Positions 1-9,230 of a DNA stretch of 64,000 nucleotides are shown here, in pieces. The notes beneath the pieces were generated by a model that was not told where the DNA came from, searched no databases, and saw nothing but the letters and a program-made list of their open reading frames with translations. A program made the translations under genes and the position numbers. Within the stretch, counting starts at the first letter, position 1. Each line of letters opens with the position of its first letter. Source of the DNA: Kineothrix sp. IPX-CK (GTDB lineage: Bacteria; Bacillota; Clostridia; Lachnospirales; Lachnospiraceae); contig NZ_CP146256.1 of NCBI RefSeq assembly GCF_039134705.1, positions 3,286,001 to 3,350,000 of the forward strand, given 5' to 3'.

Positions 1-588
1 TCTTCTCCCAATTCCGGAATTACATCTATGGAACAATTGAGCGGAAAGAAGGTTTCTCTCGTTCCTAACTTTATTTTGGAATATATTATGGATGAGTTTG
101 CCGCCGAATACGGCTTTTCATATGAAATCGTAGAAATCCCTTCCTTCTCAGGAAGATCGGAGGCCTTGATGTCGGATCAAATCGACGGGGTCGTCTTCAC
201 GGAGCCGCAGGCCGGAATGCTGGTCGAGCAAGGTGCTCATCTGCTCGGCAGTTCGAAAGAAGCCGGCATAAAAGGCGGTGTCATTATGTTTACTGAAGAT
301 ACTATCACAAACAAACCGGAAGCGGTAAAAGCATTTTATTCCGCTTACAATGCCGCCATCGATTACATGAACGAAACCGATGCTTCTAAATACAGCGATC
401 TGCTCGCTCAGTACCAGTTCCCGGAAGCGATCGGCGGCTACCTCGCGAGTCAGAACGGAACCTTCGCCTATGCGGGCGCCATTGCTGAGGACCAATTCGA
501 GCATATTATCGAATGGACCAAGAATAAGGAATTAATCGGCAAAAGCTATACCTATGAAGAGCTTACCGACTTTTCCTTTCTTCCATAA
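1..588 (+). CDS. ABC importer substrate-binding protein (NMT1/THI5/SsuA-like), 5' end outside window
   Basis: The reading frame is open from base 1, so the start codon, signal peptide and first lobe lie upstream; 195 residues are visible. The text around GITSMEQLSGKKVSL and the following hinge pattern are typical of the type 2 periplasmic-binding fold used by sulfonate, thiamine-precursor and other aromatic-compound importers. The C-terminal part (AFYSAYNAAIDYMNETD) parallels the binding protein at 8277-9230 (LYKAYNEAVDYMNSTD), so the two are paralogues. It converges on the permease at 600-1382 with only 11 bases between stop codons. It is probably the binding protein of the transporter made by the two genes that follow, although it is encoded on the opposite strand. 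The ligand is unknown. Confidence 0.85.
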   Translation, partial: SSPNSGITSMEQLSGKKVSLVPNFILEYIMDEFAAEYGFSYEIVEIPSFSGRSEALMSDQIDGVVFTEPQAGMLVEQGAHLLGSSKEAGIKGGVIMFTEDTITNKPEAVKAFYSAYNAAIDYMNETDASKYSDLLAQYQFPEAIGGYLASQNGTFAYAGAIAEDQFEHIIEWTKNKELIGKSYTYEELTDFSFLP

Positions 589-599
589 TAAAAGTTCTC

Positions 600-1382
600 T
601 CAGCGCGCTGCGGCATTTCTCTTTAGCCACGGCGCGCTGAAACGTTCTAATGAATCTAATAAATCGAACAATATTATTCCTAATAGACCGATTGCCAGAA
701 TTCCCCCGAACATTTCCACATAATTCATTTTCGTCCATGCGCTTAAAATATAATAGCCGATACCGTATGTGGCCGCATAATTTTCCGCAAAGAATAAGGA
801 AGCCAGCGTAATCCCGATACTGATGCGCAGCCCCGAAAAAATCTGCGGAAGAATCGCCGGAAAAATCAAATAACGGTATCTTTGTCCGGATGCGGCGCAA
901 AAGCTGTCCATCACTTTAAAATGCAGCGGTAAAATCTGTTCCACACCGTCCCTGACCGATAAAATCATCTGAAATATGATGATCCAAATCATCAGGATTA
1001 TCTTAGAGGTATTCCCGAGGCCGAACAGCAGCATAAAAATCGGGAGAAATGCAATCTTCGGCATAGGATAAATGAAATATAAAAAGGGAGACAACAGATT
1101 CTTGCACGTCTCGTTTACACCCAGAAGCATGCCTGCCGGAACTCCTATTATAAGAGAAATACCAATTGCCGCCAGAACTCTCAGCAGGCTGGCACCGCAA
1201 TGAAGGATCAGCTTTCCCGGAACCGTCAGCATGTACGCAAGCGTTTCCAGGGGAGAGGGCACCGTATGAGTATTTAAAAGCAGATGACAGATCTCCCAGA
1301 AAATAAGAAAGCTGACAAAGCCTAAACACTGATTCTTAACAAACTTCCCCGTTCTTTCCTTAGCCCCCGCTCGAATAGCCAT
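600..1382 (-). CDS. ABC importer permease (SsuC/ThiX-like)
   Basis: This 260-residue inner-membrane protein has about six hydrophobic segments and the cytoplasmic EAA-type loop (around CAASGQRYRYLIFPAILPQI) that docks on the ATPase. It belongs to the binding-protein-dependent permease family of sulfonate and thiamine-precursor importers. It shares the strings YPMPKIAFLPI and YGIGYYI with the second permease at 6734-7477 (YPIPKTALLPI, HGMGYYI), so the two transporters are duplicates. It lies 8 bases after the ATPase gene and is the last gene of the minus-strand run. An AAGGA-like ribosome site precedes the ATG. Confidence 0.9.
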   Translation of the reverse strand: MAIRAGAKERTGKFVKNQCLGFVSFLIFWEICHLLLNTHTVPSPLETLAYMLTVPGKLILHCGASLLRVLAAIGISLIIGVPAGMLLGVNETCKNLLSPFLYFIYPMPKIAFLPIFMLLFGLGNTSKIILMIWIIIFQMILSVRDGVEQILPLHFKVMDSFCAASGQRYRYLIFPAILPQIFSGLRISIGITLASLFFAENYAATYGIGYYILSAWTKMNYVEMFGGILAIGLLGIILFDLLDSLERFSAPWLKRNAAAR

Positions 1383-1390
1383 ACGCCTCT

Positions 1391-2134
1391 TTATCCTTCT
1401 TTCTCCATTTTTAACAGCTTCCTTAATTCAATACATTCCTCATAAAAACCTAACTGTTTTCTGGCATCTTTGGTAAAATAACAGAGATTCTCTCTCTGTT
1501 CTACCTTTCCGTCCTCTTTCAAAATGAGGACATACTGCCCTAGCCGCATTGCCTCCTCCACATCGTGTGTCACGAAAAACAGCGTCATCCCCCGCCTTTG
1601 CTGTTCCTCCCTGATCACTCTCTGCAGTTCTTCCTTAGTTACCGCATCCAGCGCGGAAGTAGGCTCGTCCATCAAGATAATATCGGGACCGCCGATTAAA
1701 GTTCTCGCAAGCGCTACCCTCTGCTGTTCTCCTCCGCTCAACTCCTGCGGATACTTGTTCCCATGCTTTTCTAGTCCCATTTTCTCAAGCAGGCAATAGA
1801 CAGCCTCTTTCACCCCCTGCTTCCCGCCCCTCAGCTTGAGAGGCATAGCAACCGCTTCCTCTACCGTCTGCCATGGAAAGAGTCCTAACTCCTGAAAAAG
1901 AAATGCCGTTTCCTTCCTCGGTCCTGACACCCTTGTCCCGTTAATGCTCACCGTTCCCTCGTCAGGCTTTAAAAATCCGGCGATCAAATTCAGCATCGTC
2001 GTTTTGCCGGAACCCGATTTCCCGATTAAAGCGTAGGAAACTCCTTGTTCCAGCGAGAGATCGACTTTCTTCAAAACCTGCTGCCTCCCAAAAGAAAAGG
2101 ATACCTGATCCATCAAAATAAAATCCTTTTTCAA
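1391..2134 (-). CDS. ABC importer ATPase (SsuB-like), TTG start
   Basis: This is the 247-residue ATPase of the importer whose permease follows. It shows Walker A (GKSGSGKTT), the Q-loop, the signature LSGGEQQRVALARTL, Walker B ending MDEPTSALD and the switch histidine (FVTHD). The frame is open further upstream into aroE, but the best start is the TTG at 2134: it is preceded by AAAGGAG with a 5-base gap, and the protein then begins LKKDFILMDQVSFSF as in its relatives. With this start, 44 bases separate it from the aroE stop. The substrate is inferred only from the family (sulfonates, thiamine or riboflavin precursors, other aromatics). Confidence 0.88.
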   Translation of the reverse strand: MKKDFILMDQVSFSFGRQQVLKKVDLSLEQGVSYALIGKSGSGKTTMLNLIAGFLKPDEGTVSINGTRVSGPRKETAFLFQELGLFPWQTVEEAVAMPLKLRGGKQGVKEAVYCLLEKMGLEKHGNKYPQELSGGEQQRVALARTLIGGPDIILMDEPTSALDAVTKEELQRVIREEQQRRGMTLFFVTHDVEEAMRLGQYVLILKEDGKVEQRENLCYFTKDARKQLGFYEECIELRKLLKMEKEG

Positions 2135-2178
2135 GCTCTCTCCTTTCGGCGTCTTCATGCCGCGCAAAGTATATCGTC

Positions 2179-3033
2179 TTACAAATCGAATTCCTCTTTT
2201 AATGTCCTTACCATCACATCCACCGGCGGTTTCACCCCGGTCCATAACTCGAAATTCAGCGCGCCTTGATTTACCAGCATTCCAAGGCCGTTGATTGCCT
2301 TTGCGCCTCTCTTTCCTGCCTCCGCAAGGAACCTCGTATTGGGATCGTTAAATACCACATCTGCTGCTGTCATTTTACTCGTTATCGTATCATAATTTAT
2401 CTCAGGCTTCTTATCACAGTCAGGATACAGGCCTATGGATGTGGCGTTCACCAAAATATCCGTCTCCGCCGGTATGTCCATCCCTTTTATGAACGGGATA
2501 AACTGTGTCTGCGCTTTGGTCCTGCTTTTCAGCAAATCTACCAGTTCCTTACCCCGCACCTCATCTCTGTTAATTATTATAACCTTTTCGGCACCCGCCA
2601 GCGCGCATTCCACCGCGACCGCTCTCGCCGCCCCTCCTGCACCTATCACTGTGATTCGTTTCCCCAGCGGAGAGATGCCTTCATCTTCCAAAGATTGCAG
2701 AAAGCCCTTACCGTCCGTATTTTCGCCGTAAAGCTTTCCTTCTCTGTTGATTACCGTATTCACCGCGCCGATAATACTTGCTGCGGGGGAAAGTTCATCG
2801 AGATACCTGAGCACTTCCACCTTATGCGGAATAGTCAGGTTGATTCCTTTCATCTGAAAGGCCTTTACTCCCTCAATCGCCGCCTTTAAATCTCCGGGAT
2901 TTACTTTCACGGTCAAATATCTGTAATCCAGACTCATTTCACGAAACGCCGCTTCCTCCATCACTCCGGTGGGGTTCTCATCAATGGGGCAGCCGAAGGC
3001 TCCGACTAACTCCGAACGATAACATTTTGCCAT
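2179..3033 (-). CDS. aroE: Shikimate dehydrogenase
   Basis: It reduces 3-dehydroshikimate to shikimate with NADPH in the cytoplasm. The 284 residues have the usual length. The N-terminal substrate lobe carries NLTIPHK with the catalytic lysine and GENTDGKGF with the catalytic aspartate; the Rossmann lobe shows GAGGAARAV, and the C-terminal lid shows GLGMLVNQGA. The start ATG follows a GGAGAGGA-type site. No other aromatic-pathway genes are nearby; it is embedded in an operon with UbiD, UbiA, UbiX and two SsuABC-like importers. It could therefore supply an aromatic precursor or act as a quinate/shikimate-type dehydrogenase specific to that pathway. Confidence 0.93.
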   Translation of the reverse strand: MAKCYRSELVGAFGCPIDENPTGVMEEAAFREMSLDYRYLTVKVNPGDLKAAIEGVKAFQMKGINLTIPHKVEVLRYLDELSPAASIIGAVNTVINREGKLYGENTDGKGFLQSLEDEGISPLGKRITVIGAGGAARAVAVECALAGAEKVIIINRDEVRGKELVDLLKSRTKAQTQFIPFIKGMDIPAETDILVNATSIGLYPDCDKKPEINYDTITSKMTAADVVFNDPNTRFLAEAGKRGAKAINGLGMLVNQGALNFELWTGVKPPVDVMVRTLKEEFDL

Positions 3034-3049
3034 AGTATCCTCTCCTTAT

Positions 3050-4942
3050 TCATTCTAATTCAAAAGCTCCTGTATACAATTGATAATATTTACCTCTCTG
3101 CGCGATCAACTGCTCATGGCTGCCTCTTTCAACAATACGTCCATGTTCCAGCACCATAATCACGTCGGAATTCTTTACCGTAGAAAGTCTGTGCGCTATT
3201 ACAAACACAGTACGGCCCTTCATCAAGGCATCCATGCCCCGCTGAACAATAGCCTCCGTACGGGTATCGATGGAAGATGTGGCTTCATCCAGAATCATAG
3301 CCGGCGGATCCGCCACGGCCGCTCTGGCAATAGCTAATAACTGCCTCTGCCCCTGCGACAGATTCGCCCCGTTGCCGGCAAGAAGCGTTTCATAGCCTTG
3401 CGGCAGCCGGGTAATGAAATCGTGGGCTCCCGCCAGCTTCGCCGCCTCCCTGCACTCTTCGTCCGAAGCATCCAGCTTGCCGTACCGTATATTTTCCATA
3501 ACGGTTCCGGTAAACAGGTTGGTATCCTGTAAAACAATACCGAGAGAATGACGAAGATCTGTCTTTTTTATTTTATTGATATTTATGCCGTCATAATGAA
3601 TCTCACCCTCCGCTATATCATAAAAACGGTTTATCAGATTCGTAATCGTCGTTTTACCGGCGCCGGTAGCGCCTACAAAGGCAATCTTCTGCCCCGGCTC
3701 CGCATACAAGGTAATATCGTGAAGAATTGTCTTATCGGGAACATAGCCAAAGTCTACATTCTCCATTCTCACGTCTCCGGCCAGCCTCGTATACGTAACG
3801 GAGCCGTCGCCGTGAGGATACTTCCACGCCCACATTTTTGTACGCTCAGCACATTCCACGATTTCTCCGTCCACTTCCCTGGCATTTACCAAAGTCACGC
3901 AGCCTTCGTCCGGCTCCGGTTCTTCATCGATCAGCCCGAAGATTCTGGAGGCTCCCGCCAGTCCCATAACAACTGCGTTAATCTGCTGAGACACTTGGTT
4001 AATATTGCCCGCAAACTGTCTTGTCATGTTCAGGAAAGGAACGACAATGCTGATACCGAAGGCTAATCCGGAAAAGCTCACATTAGGCACCTTGGCAAGC
4101 AGGAAAAAACCTCCCGTCAGCGCTACTACTACGTAAAGCATATTTCCGATATTATTCAGTATCGGCCCCAGCGTGTTGGCATACTTATTTGCCCGCTCCG
4201 CATCCGAAAAAAGTGAATCATTGATGCGGTCAAACTCCGATTTGCTTTCCTCCTCATGGCCAAATACCTTCACGACCTTCTGGCCGTTCATCATTTCTTC
4301 CACAAAGCCCTCCACCTTACCGAGAGCCACCTGCTGACGCAGGAAATATTTCGCGGAGCCTCCGCCCACCTTTTTGGTAACCCGATACATGATGAATACG
4401 CCAAGCAAAACTACAAAAGTCATCCAAATGCTGTAATACATCATGATACAAAACAAAGTCATAACTGCAATGCCGGACATCATTAGCTGTGGTATGCTTT
4501 GTGAAATCATCTGGCGAAGGGTATCAATGTCATTGGTATAGTAACTCATAATATCTCCGTGATTATTCGAGTCAAAATAGCGAACCGGAAGATTCTGCAT
4601 TCCGCGGAACATTTTCACACGAAGCTTTTTCAAAGAACCCTGAGTAATAACCGCCATCATCCGGTTATAGGCAAAGGCCGCCGCCAGCGAAAGGATGTAG
4701 CAGACTGCCAGCAGGAGCACAAAGCCGGTAATCCGGGCCGCCACTGACTGCCAATCACCTTTTTGCCAGGAGCGTTCCACCAAGGCAATAATATTTTGCA
4801 TGAATATAGATGGGATGGAAGAAATTACTGCATTGAAAATAATGCACACCACTACAATAGGCAGCATGACCGGATAAAATCCAAACATTATTCTGATCAA
4901 GCGCTTCAACACGCCCTTTTTTACGATTCTATTATTTTTCAC
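3050..4942 (-). CDS. ABC exporter half-transporter with canonical ATPase site (second subunit)
   Basis: This type IV ABC exporter subunit (about 630 residues) has an N-terminal six-helix domain and a C-terminal nucleotide-binding domain with GATGAGKTT, signature NLSQGQRQLLAIARA and Walker B ILDEATSSID, so the catalytic glutamate is present. A linker of about 50 residues before the ATPase (around PEPDEGCVTLVNAREVDGEI) is longer than usual. The frame is open into the upstream gene, but the preferred start is GTG at 4942 (VKNNRIV), one base past the upstream stop and preceded by an AGGTGAG site. It forms a pair with 4944-6683, as in LmrCD/BmrCD-type exporters. The substrate is unknown. Confidence 0.9.
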   Translation of the reverse strand: MKNNRIVKKGVLKRLIRIMFGFYPVMLPIVVVCIIFNAVISSIPSIFMQNIIALVERSWQKGDWQSVAARITGFVLLLAVCYILSLAAAFAYNRMMAVITQGSLKKLRVKMFRGMQNLPVRYFDSNNHGDIMSYYTNDIDTLRQMISQSIPQLMMSGIAVMTLFCIMMYYSIWMTFVVLLGVFIMYRVTKKVGGGSAKYFLRQQVALGKVEGFVEEMMNGQKVVKVFGHEEESKSEFDRINDSLFSDAERANKYANTLGPILNNIGNMLYVVVALTGGFFLLAKVPNVSFSGLAFGISIVVPFLNMTRQFAGNINQVSQQINAVVMGLAGASRIFGLIDEEPEPDEGCVTLVNAREVDGEIVECAERTKMWAWKYPHGDGSVTYTRLAGDVRMENVDFGYVPDKTILHDITLYAEPGQKIAFVGATGAGKTTITNLINRFYDIAEGEIHYDGININKIKKTDLRHSLGIVLQDTNLFTGTVMENIRYGKLDASDEECREAAKLAGAHDFITRLPQGYETLLAGNGANLSQGQRQLLAIARAAVADPPAMILDEATSSIDTRTEAIVQRGMDALMKGRTVFVIAHRLSTVKNSDVIMVLEHGRIVERGSHEQLIAQRGKYYQLYTGAFELE

Positions 4943-4943
4943 A

Positions 4944-6683
4944 CTACTCACCTGCCTTATTCTGGGATATATAAACATCCCTATATACCTCATTGCCTGC
5001 AAGCAATTCCTGATGAGTCCCAATGGCGAGAATCGTTCCGCCCTCCATAACGATAATGCGGTCCGCATCCTCTACGGATGCCGTTCTCTGTGCGATAATA
5101 ATCTTTGTCGTCTCAGGAATATACTCCCTAAGAGCTTTTCGGATCAATGCATCCGTCTTTGTATCCACCGCGCTGGTAGAATCGTCCAGTATGAGTATTT
5201 TAGGCTTTTTTAACAGTGCTCTGGCAATACACAGGCGCTGCTTCTGCCCGCCCGACACATTGGTTCCTCCCTGCTCGATGTGGGTGTTATACTTCTCGGG
5301 AAAGCGGGATATGAATTCATCAGCCTGCGCCAGTCGGCAGACCTCCTCCAGTTCCTCGTCCGAAGCGTCCTTGCTGCCCCATCGGAGGTTTTCTTTTATC
5401 GTTCCTGAAAACAATACGTTTTTCTGCAATACCACCGCCACTTGATTTCGAAGTGCTTCCAGGTCGTACTCTCGCACATCCGCACCGCCTACCTTCACAA
5501 CTCCCTCCGTCGTATCGTAAAGGCGGGAAATGAGCTGAATCAACGAAGACTTGGAAGAGCCGGTTCCTCCGATAATTCCTATGGTTTCTCCCGATTTTAT
5601 GTGCAGATCGATTCCCTCCAGGGCCATACGCTCCGCTTCTTTGGAATATTTAAAGCTCACATGTTCAAAATCCACAGAGCCGTCTTTTACGAGGAGCAGA
5701 CCTCCCTCCGGACTTTTCATCGTGCTTTCCTCGTTTAATACCTCCACAATACGGTGTGCCGATTCTCCTGCGATGGTTATCATAACGAACACCATGGAGA
5801 GCATCATCAGGCTGCTTAAAATCTGAAAGCTATAAGTAAGCAGGGCGGAAAACTGTCCCACATCCAGATCCAGTCCCCGCGAGGTAATAATGGTATAAGA
5901 ACCGAAATAGAGCACAAATATCATAACCGTATAAAGACAAAACTGCATCAGAGGGCTATTAAAGGCCAGTATTTTTTCTGCTCTGGTAAAATCTCTGCAA
6001 ACATCCTCCGCCGCTCTTTCGAATTTCTCTTTTTCATGATCCTCCCGCACATAAGACTTTACCACCCGAATTCCTGCTACATTTTCCTGAATGGAATTGT
6101 TCAGCGCGTCATATTTACGGAATACCTTCCGGAACAAGGGTATTGTCTTCCGGATGACCAGATACAAGCCTATCCCCAATACCGGTATTACGAACAGGAA
6201 GATAAATGCCATCTTCCCTCCCATGACAAAGGCCATGGTAAAAGAAAATACCAGCATCAGAGGACAGCGTATCGCCGTTCTGATAATCATCATGTAAGCA
6301 TTTTGCACGTTGGATACGTCCGTCGTCATTCTCGTTACCAAAGAGGAAGTGGAAAACTTATCGATATTTTCAAAGGAATAGGTCTGGATCCTATAAAACA
6401 AATCCTTTCTTAAATTGCGTGCGAAACCGCTGGAGGCGGTGGCACAGGACATTCCTGCAAGGGTCCCGAAGGTCAGGGACAAGGCTGCCATAAGCACTAA
6501 AATAAGGCCATATCCGGCAATTACCCCGAATTCGCTTCCCGCTTTGATCTGATTCACCAGCATCGCTATAATAAACGGTATGATACACTCCATTATTACT
6601 TCGAACGAAACATATACGGGCGCTTTAATTGAAGGCGTTGTATATTCCCGTATGCTTTTCGCAAGGACTTTATAAATTGGCAT
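4944..6683 (-). CDS. ABC exporter half-transporter with degenerate ATPase site (first subunit)
   Basis: This 579-residue exporter subunit has a six-helix membrane domain and an ATPase domain. Its Walker A reads GGTGSSKSS and its Walker B reads ILDDSTSAVD, with aspartate in place of the catalytic glutamate, while the signature NVSGGQKQRLCIARAL is intact. This asymmetry is the hallmark of heterodimeric ABC exporters, in which one composite site hydrolyses ATP and the other is regulatory. The ATG at 6683 is chosen because AAGGAG lies eight bases before it; an upstream in-frame GTG at 6692 abuts the ribosome site. It is placed between importer genes in the quinone-tail operon. Confidence 0.9.
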   Translation of the reverse strand: MPIYKVLAKSIREYTTPSIKAPVYVSFEVIMECIIPFIIAMLVNQIKAGSEFGVIAGYGLILVLMAALSLTFGTLAGMSCATASSGFARNLRKDLFYRIQTYSFENIDKFSTSSLVTRMTTDVSNVQNAYMMIIRTAIRCPLMLVFSFTMAFVMGGKMAFIFLFVIPVLGIGLYLVIRKTIPLFRKVFRKYDALNNSIQENVAGIRVVKSYVREDHEKEKFERAAEDVCRDFTRAEKILAFNSPLMQFCLYTVMIFVLYFGSYTIITSRGLDLDVGQFSALLTYSFQILSSLMMLSMVFVMITIAGESAHRIVEVLNEESTMKSPEGGLLLVKDGSVDFEHVSFKYSKEAERMALEGIDLHIKSGETIGIIGGTGSSKSSLIQLISRLYDTTEGVVKVGGADVREYDLEALRNQVAVVLQKNVLFSGTIKENLRWGSKDASDEELEEVCRLAQADEFISRFPEKYNTHIEQGGTNVSGGQKQRLCIARALLKKPKILILDDSTSAVDTKTDALIRKALREYIPETTKIIIAQRTASVEDADRIIVMEGGTILAIGTHQELLAGNEVYRDVYISQNKAGE

Positions 6684-6733
6684 CACTAACACTCCTTTTT
6701 TCGTTACATTTTAACATTTTTCAATATTATGGA

Positions 6734-7477
6734 TCACTTCCAGGCGCAAAGCCTGCCGGAAAGAAAATCCACCGCCGCAAACAGCAAAAATCCCACAATC
6801 GAAATCACGATGATACCGCTGTACATGCCGATATAATCGATACGCGACCATGCGTCCACGATATAATAACCCATTCCATGTCTCGTTCCATACCCCTCCA
6901 CGAAAAAAAGAACGGAAACTGCCGTTCCTAAAGAAACCCGCAGGCTGGTCAAAAGCTCGGGCATGATCGCCGGAAGCGTCACATGCCGGACGATCTGCCC
7001 CTTAGTAGCTCCGGCGCTCACTGTAACCAGATACAGAGATGGATCGATGTTCTGTACGCTGTCCCGAACCGCAACAATTACTTGGAATACAATAATCAGA
7101 AAGATAATGGCCACTTTGGAACCATCCCGCATTCCCCATAGAAGCATAGCGATTGGCAGCAAAGCGGTCTTGGGTATCGGATAGCTGAAATAGACAAGAG
7201 GATACAATATTCTATTGGCTCTATATGAATACGCCATAACAATCCCCACCGGAATCCCTATCAAAAGGGATAAAAGCAAGCCCTGCCCGATTCGGTTCAG
7301 GCTATATAAAATATGTATGAGAATATCGTCTTCAAACACCTTGCCGAAATTCATATATACCGTTAGCGGATTAGGAATCACGGTAGTTTGCACCGTCAGA
7401 TAACCGATATACCAGATGACATTGATCAGCAGAAAGCCTTCTAAAAAAAGACAGATTTGGTTCAGCAGTTTCTTCAT
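6734..7477 (-). CDS. ABC importer permease, second copy (SsuC/ThiX-like)
   Basis: This 247-residue permease has about six membrane segments and an EAA-type loop (SAGATKGQIVRHVTLPAI). It is a paralogue of the permease at 600-1382. Its ATG overlaps the stop of the ATPase gene by four bases (ATGA), and the ribosome site GGAGAGG lies inside the end of that gene, so translation is coupled. Together with 7474-8247 and 8277-9230 it makes a complete importer. The ligand is not evident; an aromatic acid or cofactor precursor fits the neighbourhood. Confidence 0.9.
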   Translation of the reverse strand: MKKLLNQICLFLEGFLLINVIWYIGYLTVQTTVIPNPLTVYMNFGKVFEDDILIHILYSLNRIGQGLLLSLLIGIPVGIVMAYSYRANRILYPLVYFSYPIPKTALLPIAMLLWGMRDGSKVAIIFLIIVFQVIVAVRDSVQNIDPSLYLVTVSAGATKGQIVRHVTLPAIMPELLTSLRVSLGTAVSVLFFVEGYGTRHGMGYYIVDAWSRIDYIGMYSGIIVISIVGFLLFAAVDFLSGRLCAWK

Positions 7478-8247
7478 GGTGCCTCTCCTTCATTAACGGT
7501 TTTAAGTAGGTCCCGCAGCATCCCCCTTATCTGAAGGAAGTCCTCACCCTGCGTCTTTCTCTGTCCAAAATATGGGTTATCCATCTGCTTGAGCAGCCTT
7601 CCCTCTTCCCTGTCCAGCACCGCAATTTTCTCCCCCAGATACAGGGCTTCCTCCATGCTATGGGTGACCAATATGGTGGTGGGCCGTTTCTGCCGCCAGA
7701 TCTTCAGAAAAAGTTCCCATGCATCAAAGCGGGTAATCTCGTCCAATGAGGAAAAGGACTCATCCATCAAAAGAAGATCCGGTTCCTGCAAAAATGCACG
7801 GGCCAAAGCCACACGCTGTACCTGACCGCCGCTAAGCTCTCCCGGATACCGGTTCAGCAAAGCATCTACTTTCAAAGAGCGGCAAGTCTCCTCAAGCTCC
7901 GCCCGCTTCTTTTCATCTGCCGGAAGCTTGTGCAGTTTAAGCGGCAGCAGACAATTCTGACGGATGGTTTTCCATGGCAGAAGACCGCAATTCTGAGGAA
8001 TAACCGCAATCTTTTGAGTTTTCGGATTATGAAGAATCTCTTTGCCGTCCTCAGAAACCGTTATTGTACCGCCGTCTGCAGGAAGCATACCTGCCAGCAC
8101 CTGGATCAAGGTCGATTTACCGCATCCGGAAGGCCCCAGCACCGCCAGCACTTCTCCCTGTTCAAGACAGAGAGAAAAACGCTTAAGAACCGGCACTTCT
8201 CCGCCCTTAGTCCGATAACTTACGGAAATATCATCTATTTTAAGCAT
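7474..8247 (-). CDS. ABC importer ATPase, second copy (SsuB-like)
   Basis: This 257-residue ATPase shows Walker A (GPSGCGKST), signature LSGGQVQRVALARAF, Walker B LLLMDESFSSLD and the switch histidine (LVTHS). It energises the permease encoded directly downstream. The start region has the same ~27-base leader as ubiX (see the findings). It lies 29 bases after the binding-protein gene, in the order binding protein, ATPase, permease. Confidence 0.9.
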   Translation of the reverse strand: MLKIDDISVSYRTKGGEVPVLKRFSLCLEQGEVLAVLGPSGCGKSTLIQVLAGMLPADGGTITVSEDGKEILHNPKTQKIAVIPQNCGLLPWKTIRQNCLLPLKLHKLPADEKKRAELEETCRSLKVDALLNRYPGELSGGQVQRVALARAFLQEPDLLLMDESFSSLDEITRFDAWELFLKIWRQKRPTTILVTHSMEEALYLGEKIAVLDREEGRLLKQMDNPYFGQRKTQGEDFLQIRGMLRDLLKTVNEGEAP

Positions 8248-8276
8248 TTTTATACCTATGATCCTTTCAACCTTTC

Positions 8277-9230
8277 CTACTCTCCATAAACATCAAAAGT
8301 CATTTGCTCATAGGTAAGCGCAGACTCGCATAGCCCCTTTTCGCTGGCCCAGAGCACCGCCGCAGCTACATCCTCCTCAGGGGGAAGCTCGCTAACACGA
8401 AACGGCTTTATCGTAATCTCTCCCAGCATCTCTTCGGGATAACCTACCGCCTCGATGACCGTTTTTTCATATTCCCGAATATCCGTACTATTCATATAGT
8501 CTACCGCCTCGTTATAAGCCTTGTATAGGTTTCTGACAGCCTCGTTTTTCTCATCCAGTGCCGTCTTAGAAAATGCCGAGACGGCCGGATAAAGTCCATA
8601 TTCATTGGCAGTTCCGAGCCGGACCGCTCCGTCTGAAAGCGCCAGTGTAGCGAAGGGTTCCGGCAGCAGACCAAGATCTATTTGCTCGTTTCTAAGCAGC
8701 TCCAGACGATCCGGGATTCGGGGAACTATTTCCTTTACCACCTCGGTATCCGCTAAACCGTTTTCCGCAGAAATATTGTCGAGAACATATTCTATCAGTG
8801 TTTTTTCCGAAATTGCGATGCTCTTTCCCTTTATCTGGCTTATATCGGTGATGCCGCTGTTCTTCCCGGCCACCAGAATATAATCTCCGTCCGTAATACC
8901 TGTGATCTTCACATCGAAGCCTGCATTCTGATACATGCACACGCCGATATAATCCGTAAGCACTCCATCCAGCTCCCCTGCCTGAAATGCCGCATCCCTA
9001 TCCTTTGCCGATGTAAAAACCTGCAGATCCAATTCAAAATTATATTTATCCGAAAGCTTGTTTTCGTTTATGAGAACATAGGGAATTACATCCGAGGAGG
9101 ACATCATTCCGATGCGCAGCAGCGTCTTATCCCCGGCGGCAGAAACCGCAGCATCCTCCTTTTTCGAGCAGCCTGCTGCTGTAAGCAGCAGAATTAATAA
9201 CGCAGTCATTACAACAATTTTATTCTTCAT
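8277..9230 (-). CDS. ABC importer substrate-binding lipoprotein (THI5/SsuA-like)
   Basis: This extracytoplasmic receptor of the second importer has about 317 residues. It starts with MKNKIVVMTALLILLLTAAGC, a lysine-rich signal followed by a lipobox with cysteine at residue 21, so it is anchored as a lipoprotein. The mature part has the two-lobe type 2 binding fold, with the hinge near KGKSIAISEKTLIEYVL. The ATG at 9230 follows GGAAGG and overlaps the end of ubiX by 11 bases, indicating coupled translation; the longer open frame inside ubiX is rejected. It is a paralogue of the partial gene at 1-588. Confidence 0.9.
   Translation of the reverse strand: MKNKIVVMTALLILLLTAAGCSKKEDAAVSAAGDKTLLRIGMMSSSDVIPYVLINENKLSDKYNFELDLQVFTSAKDRDAAFQAGELDGVLTDYIGVCMYQNAGFDVKITGITDGDYILVAGKNSGITDISQIKGKSIAISEKTLIEYVLDNISAENGLADTEVVKEIVPRIPDRLELLRNEQIDLGLLPEPFATLALSDGAVRLGTANEYGLYPAVSAFSKTALDEKNEAVRNLYKAYNEAVDYMNSTDIREYEKTVIEAVGYPEEMLGEITIKPFRVSELPPEEDVAAAVLWASEKGLCESALTYEQMTFDVYGE

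Noticed and set aside
2135..2245. ATG-started longer form of the first importer ATPase
   Set aside because: It would overlap aroE and add residues not found in the family; the TTG at 2134 has a proper ribosome site.
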